This document shows, one piece after another, positions 36,092 to 47,700 of a stretch of DNA of 64,000 nt. Each line of letters opens with the position of its first letter. Position 1 is the first letter of the stretch. The position numbers and the translations under genes are program-made. The notes below the pieces were generated by a model. That model saw only the letters and a list, made by a program, of their open reading frames with translations, did no database searches and was not told the origin of the DNA. Source of the stretch: Przewalskia tangutica (Eukaryota > Streptophyta > Magnoliopsida > Solanales > Solanaceae); assembly GCA_029844215.1 (NCBI GenBank), contig CM056730.1, positions 48,744,924-48,808,923 on the forward strand, read 5' to 3'.

Positions 36092-37297
36092 ATGCCTCCG
36101 CGTAAGGCAACCTAGGCCGGATGGGCAAGGCGATCGAGGAGCCGTAGTGAGATCTGAGAGAAGAGCGCGAGCGGTCGATGCACGAGCGATGCTTCCGGCG
36201 AGTTCGCGACACCGCCAAGACCAGTGATTTAAGCGCGGCGGTGGCTGCTGAGACTCTGATACGAGCCTCGGTCCCACGGCTGGAAGCGAGATGAGATGGG
36301 TACAAGGAGATGGCGATTCTTGGCGGTCGTGGCAGATATGAGGATAAGTGGATCAGGCGATTCCGGCCAGTAGCACCGTAGTTCACCCCGAGCGAGCGGT
36401 TTAAGGCTACGGGACTTTATGAGTTGTAGCCACTTGATGTTCTATGGATAGAGAGCGAGGATGACCTCGGGAGTTTATCAAGCGACTCTGACGGATCATG
36501 AGAGTGATCGAGTCTCGAGGCGAGTCGGTGGTATTGGGTTCGCATCACCGCGTGATCTGCGATTGGTAGTTTGATTCGTGGGAGTTGTCCCGGGGAGAGC
36601 ATGCACTTCCAGCCATTTGGGACGAGTTCTCAAGGGCTTTTCTTGCACATTTCTTGCCCCCACAGATGAGGAGGCTCGGGCCGGCAGATTTTTGACGTTG
36701 AGGCGGAAGGCGGGCGGTTAGAGAGTACAATGTGAGTTCGACTCATTAGCTCGGTATGTTCCCGCGGTGGTAGGCGATATGGAGGATGAGTACACCGCTA
36801 CGTCACCGGTGGATGATTACTTGGCGAGGCTTGTACGGGTGTAGCTCTTCACCGGGCATGGACATTGCCGCATGCAAGCTCATGCACTAGGATGTGAGGC
36901 ACGGAGAGGTCGACGGAATGGCCGAGATCGGAAGAGAGCGAGCAGCGAGGTCCTTTGGTAACTTTCGAGGCGGACCGCCTCGGCCGATCTAGTTATGTAC
37001 CTCCACGATGCAGTGGTCCCCACGATCGTCGGGGCGTTCGAGGTATTCGGGGCGGTGAGCTCGAGCTTAGTTCCGCAGATATACATGGGTTCTAGCCATC
37101 GGGTTGAGTTTTCCTCGGTGTGCGATGTGGCGAGCGCCATCGAGGAATGTCATCTTTTCGGTGCTTGTTTTCTGCGGCCGTCGGGGCCATATGACGAACT
37201 GTCCTAGTAGGAAGGATGCAAGCAGAATGACTCGACTCTTTGGGTCGATGGCGAGTTCATCGCGCCTACACTATGCGCCTGCGAGGCTTATGATTAG
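36092..37297 (+). pseudogene. gag: B gag (frames broken)
   Basis: About 1.2 kb, the same length as G's gag, starting MPPRKAT at 36092. The order is as in G: MAQ..L region near 36310, DDLGSLSS-like FYG region near 36440, WDEFS.AFLAHFLPPQMRR near 36620-36680, EMEDRVHRYVTG-like segment near 36780, and a degraded double knuckle at about 37115-37215 ending NCPSRKDASRM. The stop at 37295-37297 is in the same place as in G. Breaks are mostly one-base losses at CAG/CTG/CCG against G, so the true gene may be intact or nearly so. Confidence 0.82.
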
Positions 37298-38267
37298 AGT
37301 GGGCGGTAGATTGGTATATCCTTAACCCTCTAGAGATTTGTATGCATGATATAATGACCTTCTTATTGTGTGCTACGTTCGGATAGCGTTATGTTGGTTA
37401 TGAGTTAGAAAGCATGGTTAGTTGAAAGGATATGTATGGGGGCATGGAAAATGTGAACCTTAGAATATTTCGTGTTGAGACCTCAGAGGTAAGGTCATTT
37501 TGAATAAAAGATTTTACGGTTAGTCTTTGTTGAAATACTTGGTTTGCGTATAAATGTGTTCTGGGATAATTCCTTGGGTAGTGTAAAATGGAAGTGGTAG
37601 CTTTCATGACTTGTATAGGTAAGATTGTTCCGGATCGGGAAACAAGAGTGTGATGCGTTAAGTGGGTCGGGTTGGGGCCATGTTGCGGGCCAACCCGCAG
37701 CCTGTTTCGAGGTGGGGTCAGCTCTGGGTGGTCCCGCCAGGTGGTAGGGTCACGAGGGTGCTAGGTCCAAGTTTAGTTGACCATCGTATGAGTTCGTGGG
37801 TGTGTTCGACCAGAAGCAGATCATGAAGGCCGGGAATGGCCTTAAGGAAGATTGAGGCTAGTAAGATAACCAAGTTGGAGGTGGTGACTCCAAGGTTTGG
37901 AGAAGCGGCGATGGCGGAAGTGTGTGCGTATACTAGAAGAGTTCAAGTGTTAGGAGAGTACGACGAGTAAGGGTGAGCGAGCATGTATTGCGAGCATAGA
38001 TATGATCATTTCTTGTAAAGGAGAAGGTGCGAAGGATGTATATTTTAGACCTCGGGGATCGCGTGCGATCGGCACCATTTGTTGGGTCGCGGAGTGACAC
38101 TAGAACCTCGCGGAAAAGTGACAAAAGTTTGTGATGTTAGAGGTGTTTCTCGTGGACTTGGATGTAAGTATTTGCGCGGTTGTTTCGTGGCGGTGTGGCG
38201 GGATTTGTTCTCGTAAATATAGTAGTGAAGACTATCTTGGCGCTTGTTTGTTTTGAGGCTTAGAAGG
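37298..38267 (+). other. B non-coding 3' tail
   Basis: Aligns along its length with the tails of D and G (GGTCCCGCCAGGTGGTAGGG near 37731, GGCCGGGAATGGCC near 37829). No protein recognised. Confidence 0.65.
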
Positions 38268-38299
38268 AACATTCGGGCGAATGTTTCTAAGGAGGAGAA
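38268..38299 (+). other. Polypurine tract and inverted repeat of B
   Basis: AACATTCG-GG-CGAATGTT (38268-38285), then AAGGAGGAGAA before the LTR. It is shorter than D's AAGGGGGGAAGAA, consistent with lost bases in a G run. Confidence 0.82.
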
Positions 38300-38922
38300 T
38301 GTTATACCCGTATTTCCGTGGTATATGCGTGAGGACGTACGTAGAAATTTGAGCCTTAAAGTAGGGCAAGGTTCGAAATTGTACATAACTACCAAAAGGA
38401 GTCGTTTTTCGAAACGTTTCCACGACTTTCGTAGGGAAAATTCGGCTATGTCAATAATATTTTTGCGGATTTTTAGAGGCGTAACATTTTGGACCAACGG
38501 GAGGGTGACATGTGTCACCTCACATTGGAAAGAGGTTAGGCGGCTTTGGGACGAAAAAGAGGGCAAGGGGTGAGGTAGGATATTTGTGCAAGTTGGTGTG
38601 GTAGATGGATCAGGTGCACATGGCTTAATCCTAGCCCTACACTTGCCTAACACTTGGAAGAATCTTGGCCATTGGTTGGCCATGTCTTGACCTATAAATA
38701 CCTCTACAAGTGATGAACTTTATTCATCCAAAAATCTTTTGCTAAGTGTTAAAAATCCCTCCTCTCCTCTTGAGTTTAAATCCACCACACCCTCCCCAGC
38801 GAAAGTACCCTCCCCCTTTGAGAGCCTAGCCGAGGCAAACCCCCCCCCCCCCCTTGAGTGAGGCTTGGCCATGGGGTACGCCCCCCCTAGCCTAGTTGTT
38901 TTCGTATAATACCTCTTGTTGT
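38300..38922 (+). repeat. 3' LTR of B, first piece
   Basis: Matches 32573-33200, with many one-base gaps. Contains TATA (38693-38700). Ends at GTTGT, the target of C. Confidence 0.9.
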
Positions 38923-40895
38923 TGTCACGACCCGATTCCGGGCCCGTGACTGGTGCCTTACCCCGGGCACCCTAGTGATACAACATCAGAGTAATCAGCG
39001 GAACATAAAACAATACAAGACATATTATGAAATATGAAACAATAACTGAGAAAAACTTGCCTTCGGCATAAATATAAATAACGACTTTTTCCAACATGAG
39101 CAGTTTTAATCCTTTTTACAAACCACCTTGAACAAGATTACTGGACCTCTAAGAAATTATACGACAACAATGGCGGGACAGGGCCCCGCCATACCACGAA
39201 TGTAAACACCTACAACAGGGGAACTATACCATCGATAAGCCTCGAACGCGGAGCTTTACCAAACGCTGAACTGTGACCCTAGAGCGAGGATCAATGGCGG
39301 TGTACCTTTACTGCGGCATGAACGCGGCCCCGAAGGAGGTCGATGCAGTGCAGAGTATGTGAAACTAAAAATTACTGTAAATGAAATCATAATAGTCTAT
39401 AAAACAGGAGACATGTATGATAACCAAACTACGATTCACAATAATAGCGATCGTGTCAAGTCGGGGACTCACGCCTCAAGTCATCACTCAAATATAACAA
39501 TGGGTCTCACGCCACAACATCAATCATGCGTGGAATACCCCTGCCGCGGATTTATGATATAAAAGCACCAGAACACACATGAACACCAGTCCCACGTGCC
39601 ATAATAACACGTCTGGGGGTAAATGCGAAGGCATAGCCGACTACTAACACCACAGTACCAACAAGGTCATGAATCGTATCATAAGATCTGTCTGCATCCG
39701 TCACATGATCAAAGTGACCACTTGCCGCGAGTATCTAATGTGCGCGTCTAGCCTGGAACTTTCCGCGACTCGCATAGGCCAATCAGATCGCCCGCATGAG
39801 GTATATAACCCGCATCGGGTAGCTACTCCGGCAGCGTCACGGACTCGCCGTCCGCATGGCCCAAGGACGCATGACCACAAGGCGCGTCTAACACGGAACT
39901 CCGCGATTCCGCAGGCCCTCGGACCCGCATGAGGTAGTCTCGAATCATAGGTCCATCGACCGCTTTGAGTCTACCCGTCGGAGGCGGCAACCCGGAATCA
40001 TCTCAAGAGATGAGTGATGTATAATACTATCATAACAGTTTATCGTTAAACAACATAAGCACAACAAAGGAAAAACCCCTTTACACAAACATCACAAGAT
40101 ACTAACACGTATCATCCTAGCATGTTTACTTATCAAATCAACAAGAAAGTATTACAAGGCTATCACAAACCAACACAATCAAGTTATACACACGGTACTT
40201 TCTACTATATGCTAACAAGTTCGGGTTTTATCCCCAAGTACTTCATACATTAACTCTTTAAAAGATCGTTACTTTCACAAAGTCACACAATACGTAGTAT
40301 ATGAAAATATAGTGATTATCTTTTGAAGTAAATCAAAACACTTCTCTTTGTAAAACTCAAGTAACAACATTATTTTCCAAACGCCCAAGTTTGCCTAATT
40401 TCAAATGTTCATGTTTCTTATTTAGAAAGGTTTCAGTAGTTCATAGTCTTATTCATTTAAGAATATAATTCTCTTTTAAACTATCCGAGAAACATAAGTC
40501 TTATATGTGAGTAGGATATTCTTGTTTACAACAATCTTATTACTGACCATGATCTAGGAAATATCATTTTGTCTCATCTTAGCTTACATGCGGATGGAAG
40601 TTTCTCTGGTTTTAATAATACTTAATCTGTCAAAACATTTCCTTTTATTAACTGCGGTGGTTTGTCGATACACATTACGATTTCCAAAATCAAGAAAACA
40701 TTCTTAAGACGTTATACCTAACTTTCCATAAAGCTAGTATAACTCTTAAGTTTTCAAAACAAATCAAGTATTACTTCTTCTCTCAAAATGATTCAAAACT
40801 CTTTTGAAATACTTCAAGTTCTTTATTAACACATAACAAACCGATTTATAGTTCAAATCGATTACCTTTTAAAAACCACATGTATTTTCTTACCA

Positions 40896-40947
40896 ACATA
40901 AAGCCGTTATAACCAACTTCCCATAAAGCCGTTATAACACTTTATGT
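40896..40947 (-). other. Conserved LTR stem-loop (C)
   Basis: ACATAAAGCCGTTATAAC and GTTATAACACTTTATGT arms around AACTTCCCATAAAG. A second weaker copy lies at about 40709-40751. Confidence 0.65.
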
Positions 40948-41932
40948 TTTACACCAATCAAATACATTTAGTACGTATGCGTCTACCGTACTACATAGTT
41001 CACACATATCATGCTAGAAGAGATAGGAAGAGGTTCACATACCTCGCGATGAGTATCGACTAATAGCAAACGCTCAAGTACTCCCAACCGCCGGCTACTC
41101 CTTAAGCCAAGTAGAAACGCGCCACACGTAGTACTTGACCTATAAGGCCACAAGCGCTTATTAACATTTAGACCTTATCGCAGAACATTCTACCGAAAAT
41201 TGGCGGCACCTCCCCATGACAGCGTAATCTCCTCTCTAACGGGGCGGCTACCAAGCCAACGGGGTTATACATCTAACCCGAACGGGTACAATTCTACTCC
41301 ACAAGTACTACACAAGTCTCATGTAAAGCGATTCGATTCGATTCTTGAGCTTAAGTCAAAAGACATTGCCAACTAACCACGTTGATTCTATATATAGTAT
41401 ACTTCAACTATATATTCTAACAACATGTAATTTCCAATTACAATAGAGGACAAGATATTTACCTCGATAAGCCCATAATTATCCAAGTATAAAGTCGATC
41501 TGGGCAATCGTTTAGCTCAACTCCGAGCGCCCAACCCGCTCTAAACCACCCTTAGAAGTTCTAACCAACACCACAATACTCCAACGGACTATGGAGATTT
41601 TCCTAGGGTTTCGGTTTGTGGTGGGAAGTATAATAGTATTTACGGGCTTTTCAGATAGGTATAACCTTAGAATACAACAAGGTATACGGCTAAGGTAATT
41701 TGGGCATTATAACAATACTTTAGAGAGTATTTCTACACCACAAAGGGGGGTATCATACGAAAGCAACTAGGCTAGGGGGGGGGGGTACACTCTCGGCTAG
41801 CACCCCTAGAGGGGGGGTGCTCTCGGCCCCCAGGGGGAGGCCCTGGGCCGAACTCAACACAAGGGGAGGGAGAAGGAGAGCTTTCAAGACTTAGGCAAAT
41901 TTATGGATGAAGAAGTTCATCAAAGGGAGGGG

Positions 41933-41940
41933 TATTTATA
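41933..41940 (-). promoter_or_regulatory. TATA box of C 3' LTR
   Basis: TATAAATA on the minus strand, about 680 bases into the LTR, further than in B or H because of the added A/D-type head. The 5' LTR copy is at 47757-47764. Confidence 0.68.
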
Positions 41941-42293
41941 CTACAAGCCAAGGCCAACCAATGGCCAAGATCTAGCCAAGTGCTACACAAGTGTAGGGCC
42001 AAGATATGCCCAAGTGCCCCCTAGTCCCTACTCCCAAAACCTCACAAATATCTACCAAAAATATCTACCACTGACACCCCAAATCGTCCAAGTGCGCCCA
42101 CTTTGCCCACTGATGAGAGGGTGCCAAGTGCCGCCTCTCGTTGGTCCAAAATGTTAGTCTCTCGGAAAAATCCATAAAAATAAGAAAAGACATAGCGGAA
42201 TTTTCCTCTCGCAAGTTATGTAAAGCGTTTAGTCGAAAACGACTCTAGCAAGGTGTTGTGCACAAATGCCATTCGGCGAAGCCACTAGGCGGG

Positions 42294-42311
42294 GTGACAC
42301 GTGTCACCCTC
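42294..42311 (-). promoter_or_regulatory. Perfect G-box palindrome in C LTR
   Basis: GGGTGACACGTGTCACCC, an exact 18-bp dyad around CACGTG. The other LTR has it at about 48117-48134. It lies about 350 bases upstream of the TATA box. Confidence 0.6.
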
Positions 42312-42621
42312 CTATTGCCCAAAATAAAACATCTTCGAAAAAATCCACAATGGCCAAAATCTCGAAAACAAAGTGGGCCACAAACCAGTAAATTTCTCAG
42401 TGGGCCCACGTGACCATTTCAGAAAATAAAATTCCATATTTTTCTAATATTCCAGAAGTCCGAATACCAAATCTGGGAATCCATTCCCATTAACGAACCT
42501 TTTTCCTTCACAAAACCGGAAACTTTTCCGTGGAAAAATCACCTCTTTCTTCCTTTCCAATCTTTCATGTCAGATTCTCGTGACGTCCTCGCATACATAC
42601 CGGGAACTACGGGGTATAACA

Positions 42622-42652
42622 TTCTTCCCCTTAGAAACATTCGTCGAATGTT
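42622..42652 (-). other. Polypurine tract and inverted repeat of C
   Basis: Minus-strand TAAGGGGAAGAA next to the LTR and AACATTCG/CGAATGTT (42636-42652) with a one-base loop. Confidence 0.8.
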
Positions 42653-43009
42653 CATTCTAAGTCTCAAAACATACGTGCGCCAAGATAGTCTTCAACTATA
42701 CTTACGAAACAATCTCGCCACACCGCCACGAAAATACTGCGCAACATACTTATATCCAAGTCTACGAGGAAACACCTCTAACATCACCACAAATACACTT
42801 TTGTCACTTTGCGCGAGCCTAGCTCCGCGACTCCAACAAATGGTACCGGCTGCGTCGCGATCATTTGAAGTCGTACACTCGAACCACTACCACATTTATG
42901 ATCTCGCTTTAGTTTCCAAAACTGGGTTACTATCTCTTTACGTGGGCATTATTAATCGGAACATTCGGATGGATCTTCGATACTTTCCGAACATAACAAT
43001 ACGAAAGAC

Positions 43010-43640
43010 CGGACGTCTCGCCTCTAAGTCGGACGGCAATTGCTAACATATAGGCACGGCCTATTCTTCACATGAACTCAAAAGGCCCAAGTAACTCGGG
43101 CTAAGTTCCTTCGTTTCACAACTCGTCACACCGTCCGGGTGGTACTTTCAAGAAGACCGACCGTCGGCACGAACTCTAAGCGTCGCCGCCGATTATCCGC
43201 ACGATTCCTCCGAGCTGCCGAACTTCTTCTAGATGAGCTTTTCCTATCCACGATCTGTGGAACAAGCTCGAACCAACTGCGAACCTTGCCAACATCGAAC
43301 CAATCGGCCGGCAACTTACACTTCGCCCTACAAGGCTTCGTAAGGCGACATCCGAACACCGAAATGGTAGCTTAAACGCTCCTCCACAGGAGACAACAAT
43401 CCTCACAACTACCCCGAAATCCACACGCGGCCCGAGGCGAATGCGGTCGAGACTCACCGAGTCCTTAACCTGCTGGTAAAACTTCCGAAACAAAAACAGT
43501 AGTAACTGGGCTCCACTGCGCCATAAGGTGAAGGTAGGCACCGTGCAGCCTTACAACCTTTACGATAAATCAACATCGCCGAGTGAACGGTCGACCGAAG
43601 AACACGATGGGCTGCCCCATCGACCGACCATCGGTCGAAC
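43010..43640 (-). pseudogene. Integrase fragment in C
   Basis: Minus-strand DNA aligns with E's integrase from the KSAHFLP region to the segment before the chromodomain. Landmarks are GGCTGCACGGTG (E 58069), GGAGCCCAG (E 58108), the GRKC..WFDVG segment (43290-43340, where E has GRKCRSPIGWFDVGEV), ADNRRRRLEF (near 43180) and a degraded HPVF match near 42990-43010. The first catalytic Asp and the zinc-finger half are absent and stops interrupt it. A, D, G and B have about 100 unrelated bases at this place. It is either ancestral pol left in C or gained by recombination. Confidence 0.72.
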
Positions 43641-44094
43641 GCGTCTGAACTCGCACGCTAGTTAACTAAACTCGAGCCTAACACCCTCGTGACCTACCAC
43701 AAGGCGGGACCACCACAACCGCACCCACCACCAAACATGCGCGGGTTGACCCGCAACGTGGCCTCAACCCGACCGGCAGGCGCAAAATACTATCTCCCGA
43801 AGGAACAATTTTACTAAACATGTTACGAAAACCTAGCGGTCTTCTTAGCTCAACTACCTCTTTCATTTCATACCACTTGGGACCTATCCCAAACATAGCT
43901 CACGTGCACTATGCACTCCGATAAGGATCAAACATAACACTACACCTTTACTCGAGATGGCCTTACCTCTAAGGCACATGCGATAACACTCTAAGGCTCA
44001 CACCTTCTATCCCCAAAATCTTACTCGGTTAACCACCATGATTTCTAATCACAACTACCATCTCGCTTATCGAACATAGCACTTAAGGTATACT
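43641..44094 (-). other. C tail, gag-proximal half
   Basis: Matches the first half of the A/D/G/B tail (GGTCGGGTTGAGG-type segment near 43755-43780, GGTCCCGCC-type near 43705) and leads into the integrase fragment. The tail resumes at about 42660-42960 with the TTTTGGAAACTAAAGCGA segment (42904-42921). No gene. Confidence 0.6.
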
Positions 44095-44514
44095 CACCTT
44101 GAAAGTTACCGAAGGACCTGCCGCTCGGCCTCTCTGCTGTCGCTTGGTTAACGTCGATCTCTACGTTTTCGGCTGCTGTACATAAGTGCCATGCTCAACC
44201 AATGAAGAATTACTCTTGCACAACCTCTTAGGTAGTCATCAAGACTCGCGATACATCGGTATACTCTGGTAGCCAAATCCATAGCTAATGTGGTCGCCTT
44301 GCAGTCCATATTCTCTTCTCGTGGGCGAAGGTTCAAATATCATGGCGCGATGAGGCGCCGCCGTGCTAAACTTTACGGGGCTAGTGGCGTCGCAGAAATC
44401 CCGAATGAAGCACCATCCAAGGTGATAATTGGGCTGTGCCCACGTAACCCTCGAACTCTACTCGCAGCTCCGCCATTGCGCGCCTCACGGGCGGGTTGCC
44501 TACGCGGAGGCATA
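44095..44514 (-). pseudogene. gag: C gag fragment
   Basis: Start codon 44512-44514 (MPPRRQP). After about 170 bases of N-terminal region it jumps to a part matching MEDRVHRYVTGLDDY of G (here LATRVYRCIASLDDY, near 44240-44280) and ends at the region matching AGSFGNFRG of G. The central domain and the zinc knuckles are missing. This deletion is unlike that in A/D. Confidence 0.72.
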
Positions 44515-44695
44515 ACGATAAGGAAATAATTTCGTCGGAGGTCCAACTTACAACACGGCTCTAAGGCACGATCTCGAGTGAGAAGAATAGAAACCAATCC
44601 TAAATACCCTATAGCCTCACGATTATTGGTGTGGTGCACAATCGATAATCAAGACTTCATGGATACGATGCGTAGACACTTTCAGAGGATTAATC

Positions 44696-44706
44696 GCTCG
44701 ATACCA
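44696..44706 (-). other. Primer binding site of C
   Basis: The complement is TGGTATCGAGC, four bases from the 5' LTR. One base is missing from the tRNA-iMet match. Confidence 0.83.
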
Positions 44707-44710
44707 CTTT

Positions 44711-47700
44711 TGTCACGACCGATTAAGACGTGGATCGTGCCTTACCGGGCACCCTAGTGATACAACATCAGTAATCAATGAACATAAAACAACAACATGA
44801 AATATTATGAAATATGAAACAATAATCTGAGAAAAACTTGCCTTTCGGCATAAATATAAATAACGACTTTTTCCAACAGGAACAGTTTTATTCCTTTTTA
44901 CAAACCACGCCAACAAGATTACTATGGACCTCTAAGAAATTATCGACAACAATGGCGGGACGGGGCCCGCCATACCACGAATGTAAACACCTACAACAAC
45001 GAGGAACTATACCATCGATAAGCCTCGAGCAACGGAGCTTTGCAAAGCAATGACTGTGACCCTAAGAGCGAGGATCAATGACTGGTGTACCTTTACCTGC
45101 GGCATGAACGCAGCCCCCCGAAGGAGGTCAGTACAACAGGTACCGAGTATGTGAAACTAAAAATACTGTAAATGAAATCATAATAGTCTATAAAGCAGAG
45201 ACATGTATGATAACCAAACTACGATTCCTGATAATAAGCAGTCATGTCAAGTCAGGGACTCACGCCCTCAAGTCATCACTCAAATATAACAATGGGTCTC
45301 ACGCCCACAACATCAATCATGCCCGTGGAATACCTTCCTCACTGCCGGCAGTTTATGATATAAAAGCACCAAGGAACACACGCATGAACACGTGTCCCAC
45401 GTGCCATAATAACACGTACAGGGTAAGTACGAAGGCATAGCCGACTACTAACACCCACAGTACCAACAAGGTCATGAACTGTATCATAAGATCTGTCTAG
45501 ACCGTCACATGATCAAAGCTGACCACTTGCCCGCAGTATCTAATGTGCGCGTCTAGCCCTGGAACTTTCCGCAGCTCCGCATAGGCCAATCAGATCGGCC
45601 CGCATGAGGTATAACCCGCATCGGTAGCTACTCCGGCGGCGTCTGGACTCGCCGTCCGCGTAGCCACAAGGACCGCATGACCACAAGGCGCGTCTAACAC
45701 GGAACTCCGCGATTCGCGCCGATAGCCTCGGACCCGCGTAGGGTAGTCTCGAATCATAGGTCCATCGACCGCTGAGTCTACCCGCGTCGGAGGCGGCTTA
45801 ACCGGAATCATCTCAAGAGATGAGTGATGTATAATACTATCATAACAGTTTATCGTTAAACAACAGAAGCACAACAAAGGAAAAACCCCTTTACACAAAC
45901 ATCACAAGATACTAACAAACGTAGCATCCTAGCATGTTTACTTATCAAATCAACAAGAAAGTATTACAAGGCTATCACAAACCAACACAATCAAGTTATA
46001 CACCAGGTACTTTCTACTATATGCTAACAAGTTCGGGGTTTTATCCCCAAAGTACTTCATACATTAACTCTTTAAAAGATACGTTACTTTCACAATGTCA
46101 CACAATACCCGTAGTATATGAAAATATAGTGATTATCTTTTGAAGTAAATCAAAACACTTCTCTTTGTAAAACTCAAGTAACAACATTATTTTCCAAACG
46201 TCCAAGTTTGCCTAATTTCAAATGTTCATGTTTCTTATTTAGAAAGGTTTCGTAGTTCATAGTCTTATTCATTTAAGAATATAATTCTCTTTTAAACTAT
46301 CTGAGAAACATAAGTCTTATATGTGAGTAGGATATTCTTGTTTACAACAATCTTATTACAGCAGCCATGATCTAGGAAATATCATTTTGTCTCATCTTAG
46401 CTTCATGCGGATGGAAGTTTCTCTTGGTTTTAATAATACTTAATCTGTCAAAACATTTCCTTTTATTAACGCACAGATGGTTTGTCGATACATTCGATTT
46501 CCAAAATCAGTAAAACATTCTTAAGACGTTATACCTAACTTTCCATAAAGCTAGTATAACTCTTAAGTTTTCAAAACAAATCAAGTATTACTTCTTCTCT
46601 CAAAATGATTCAAAACTCTTTTGAAATACTTCAAGTTCTTTATTAACACATAACAAACCAGTTATAGTTCAAATCAGTTACCTTTTAAAAACCACATGTA
46701 TTTTCTTACCAACATAAAGCCGTTATAACCAACTTCCCATAAAGCCGTTATAACACTTTATGTTTTACACCAATCAAATACATTTAGTAATGCGTACGCG
46801 TCACCGTACTACATAGTTCACACATATCATCTTTGGAAGAGATAGGAAGAGGTTCACATACCTCGCGACAGTATCGACTAATAGAAAACGCCCAAGTACT
46901 CCCAACCGGCTACTCCTTAAGCCAAGTAGAAACGCGCCACACGTAGTACTTCAACCTATAAGGCCTGGCGCTTATTAACATTTAGACCTTATCGCAGAAC
47001 ATTCTAGAAAATTGTGGCACTCTCCCACATGAGCGTAATCTCCTCTCTAACGGGCGGCTACCAAGCCAACCGGGGGTTATACATCTAACCCGAACGGGTA
47101 CAATTCTACTCCACGATACTACTACACAAGTCTCATCAGAAAGCGATTGATTCGATTCTTGGGCTTAAGTCAAAAGACATTGCCAACTAACCACGTTGAT
47201 TCTATATATAGTATACTTCAACTATATATTCTAACAACATGTAATTTCCAATTACAATAGAGGACAAGATATTTACCTCGATAAGCCCATAATTATCCAA
47301 GTATAAAGTCGATCTGGGCAATCGTTTAGCTCCACTCAGGCGCTCAACCCGCTCTAAACCACCCTTAGAAGTTCTAACCAACTTCTACACAATACTCCAA
47401 CGGACTATGGAGATTTTCCTAGGGTTTCGGTTTTGTGACTGACGGGAAGTATAATAGTATTTCTGGGCTTTTCGTATAGGTATAACCTTAGAATACAACA
47501 AGGTATACGGCTAAGGTAATTTGGGAATTATAACAATACTTTAGAGAGTATTTCTACACCACAAAGGGGGGTATCATACGAAAGCAACTAGGCTAGGGGA
47601 AGGGGTACACTCTCGGCTAGCACCCCTAGAGGGGGGGGGGGTGCTCTCGGCCACAAGGGGGAGGCCCTTGGCCGAACTCAACACAAGGGGAGGGAGAAGG

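Larger units (their letters stand above)
38923..42621 (-). repeat. 3' LTR of element C
   Basis: 3699 bases; minus-strand start TGTTATACCCCGTAGTTCC at 42621, tip at 38923. Contains the GC-rich TATGCGG-type array (about 39720-39990), stem-loop (40896-40947), G runs near 41777 and 41812, TATA (41933-41940), a perfect G-box palindrome (about 42294-42311) and the head/tail switch between about 42240 and 42290. Confidence 0.92.

Noticed and set aside
38045..38683. 212-codon minus-strand frame in B
   Set aside because: It crosses the tail, polypurine tract and LTR boundary of B on the antisense strand, so it cannot be a single conserved gene.
39669..39932. Open frame in the GC-rich part of C's LTR
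   Set aside because: It is an array of short TATGCGG-type repeats; the mate LTR (45530-45800) does not keep the frame.
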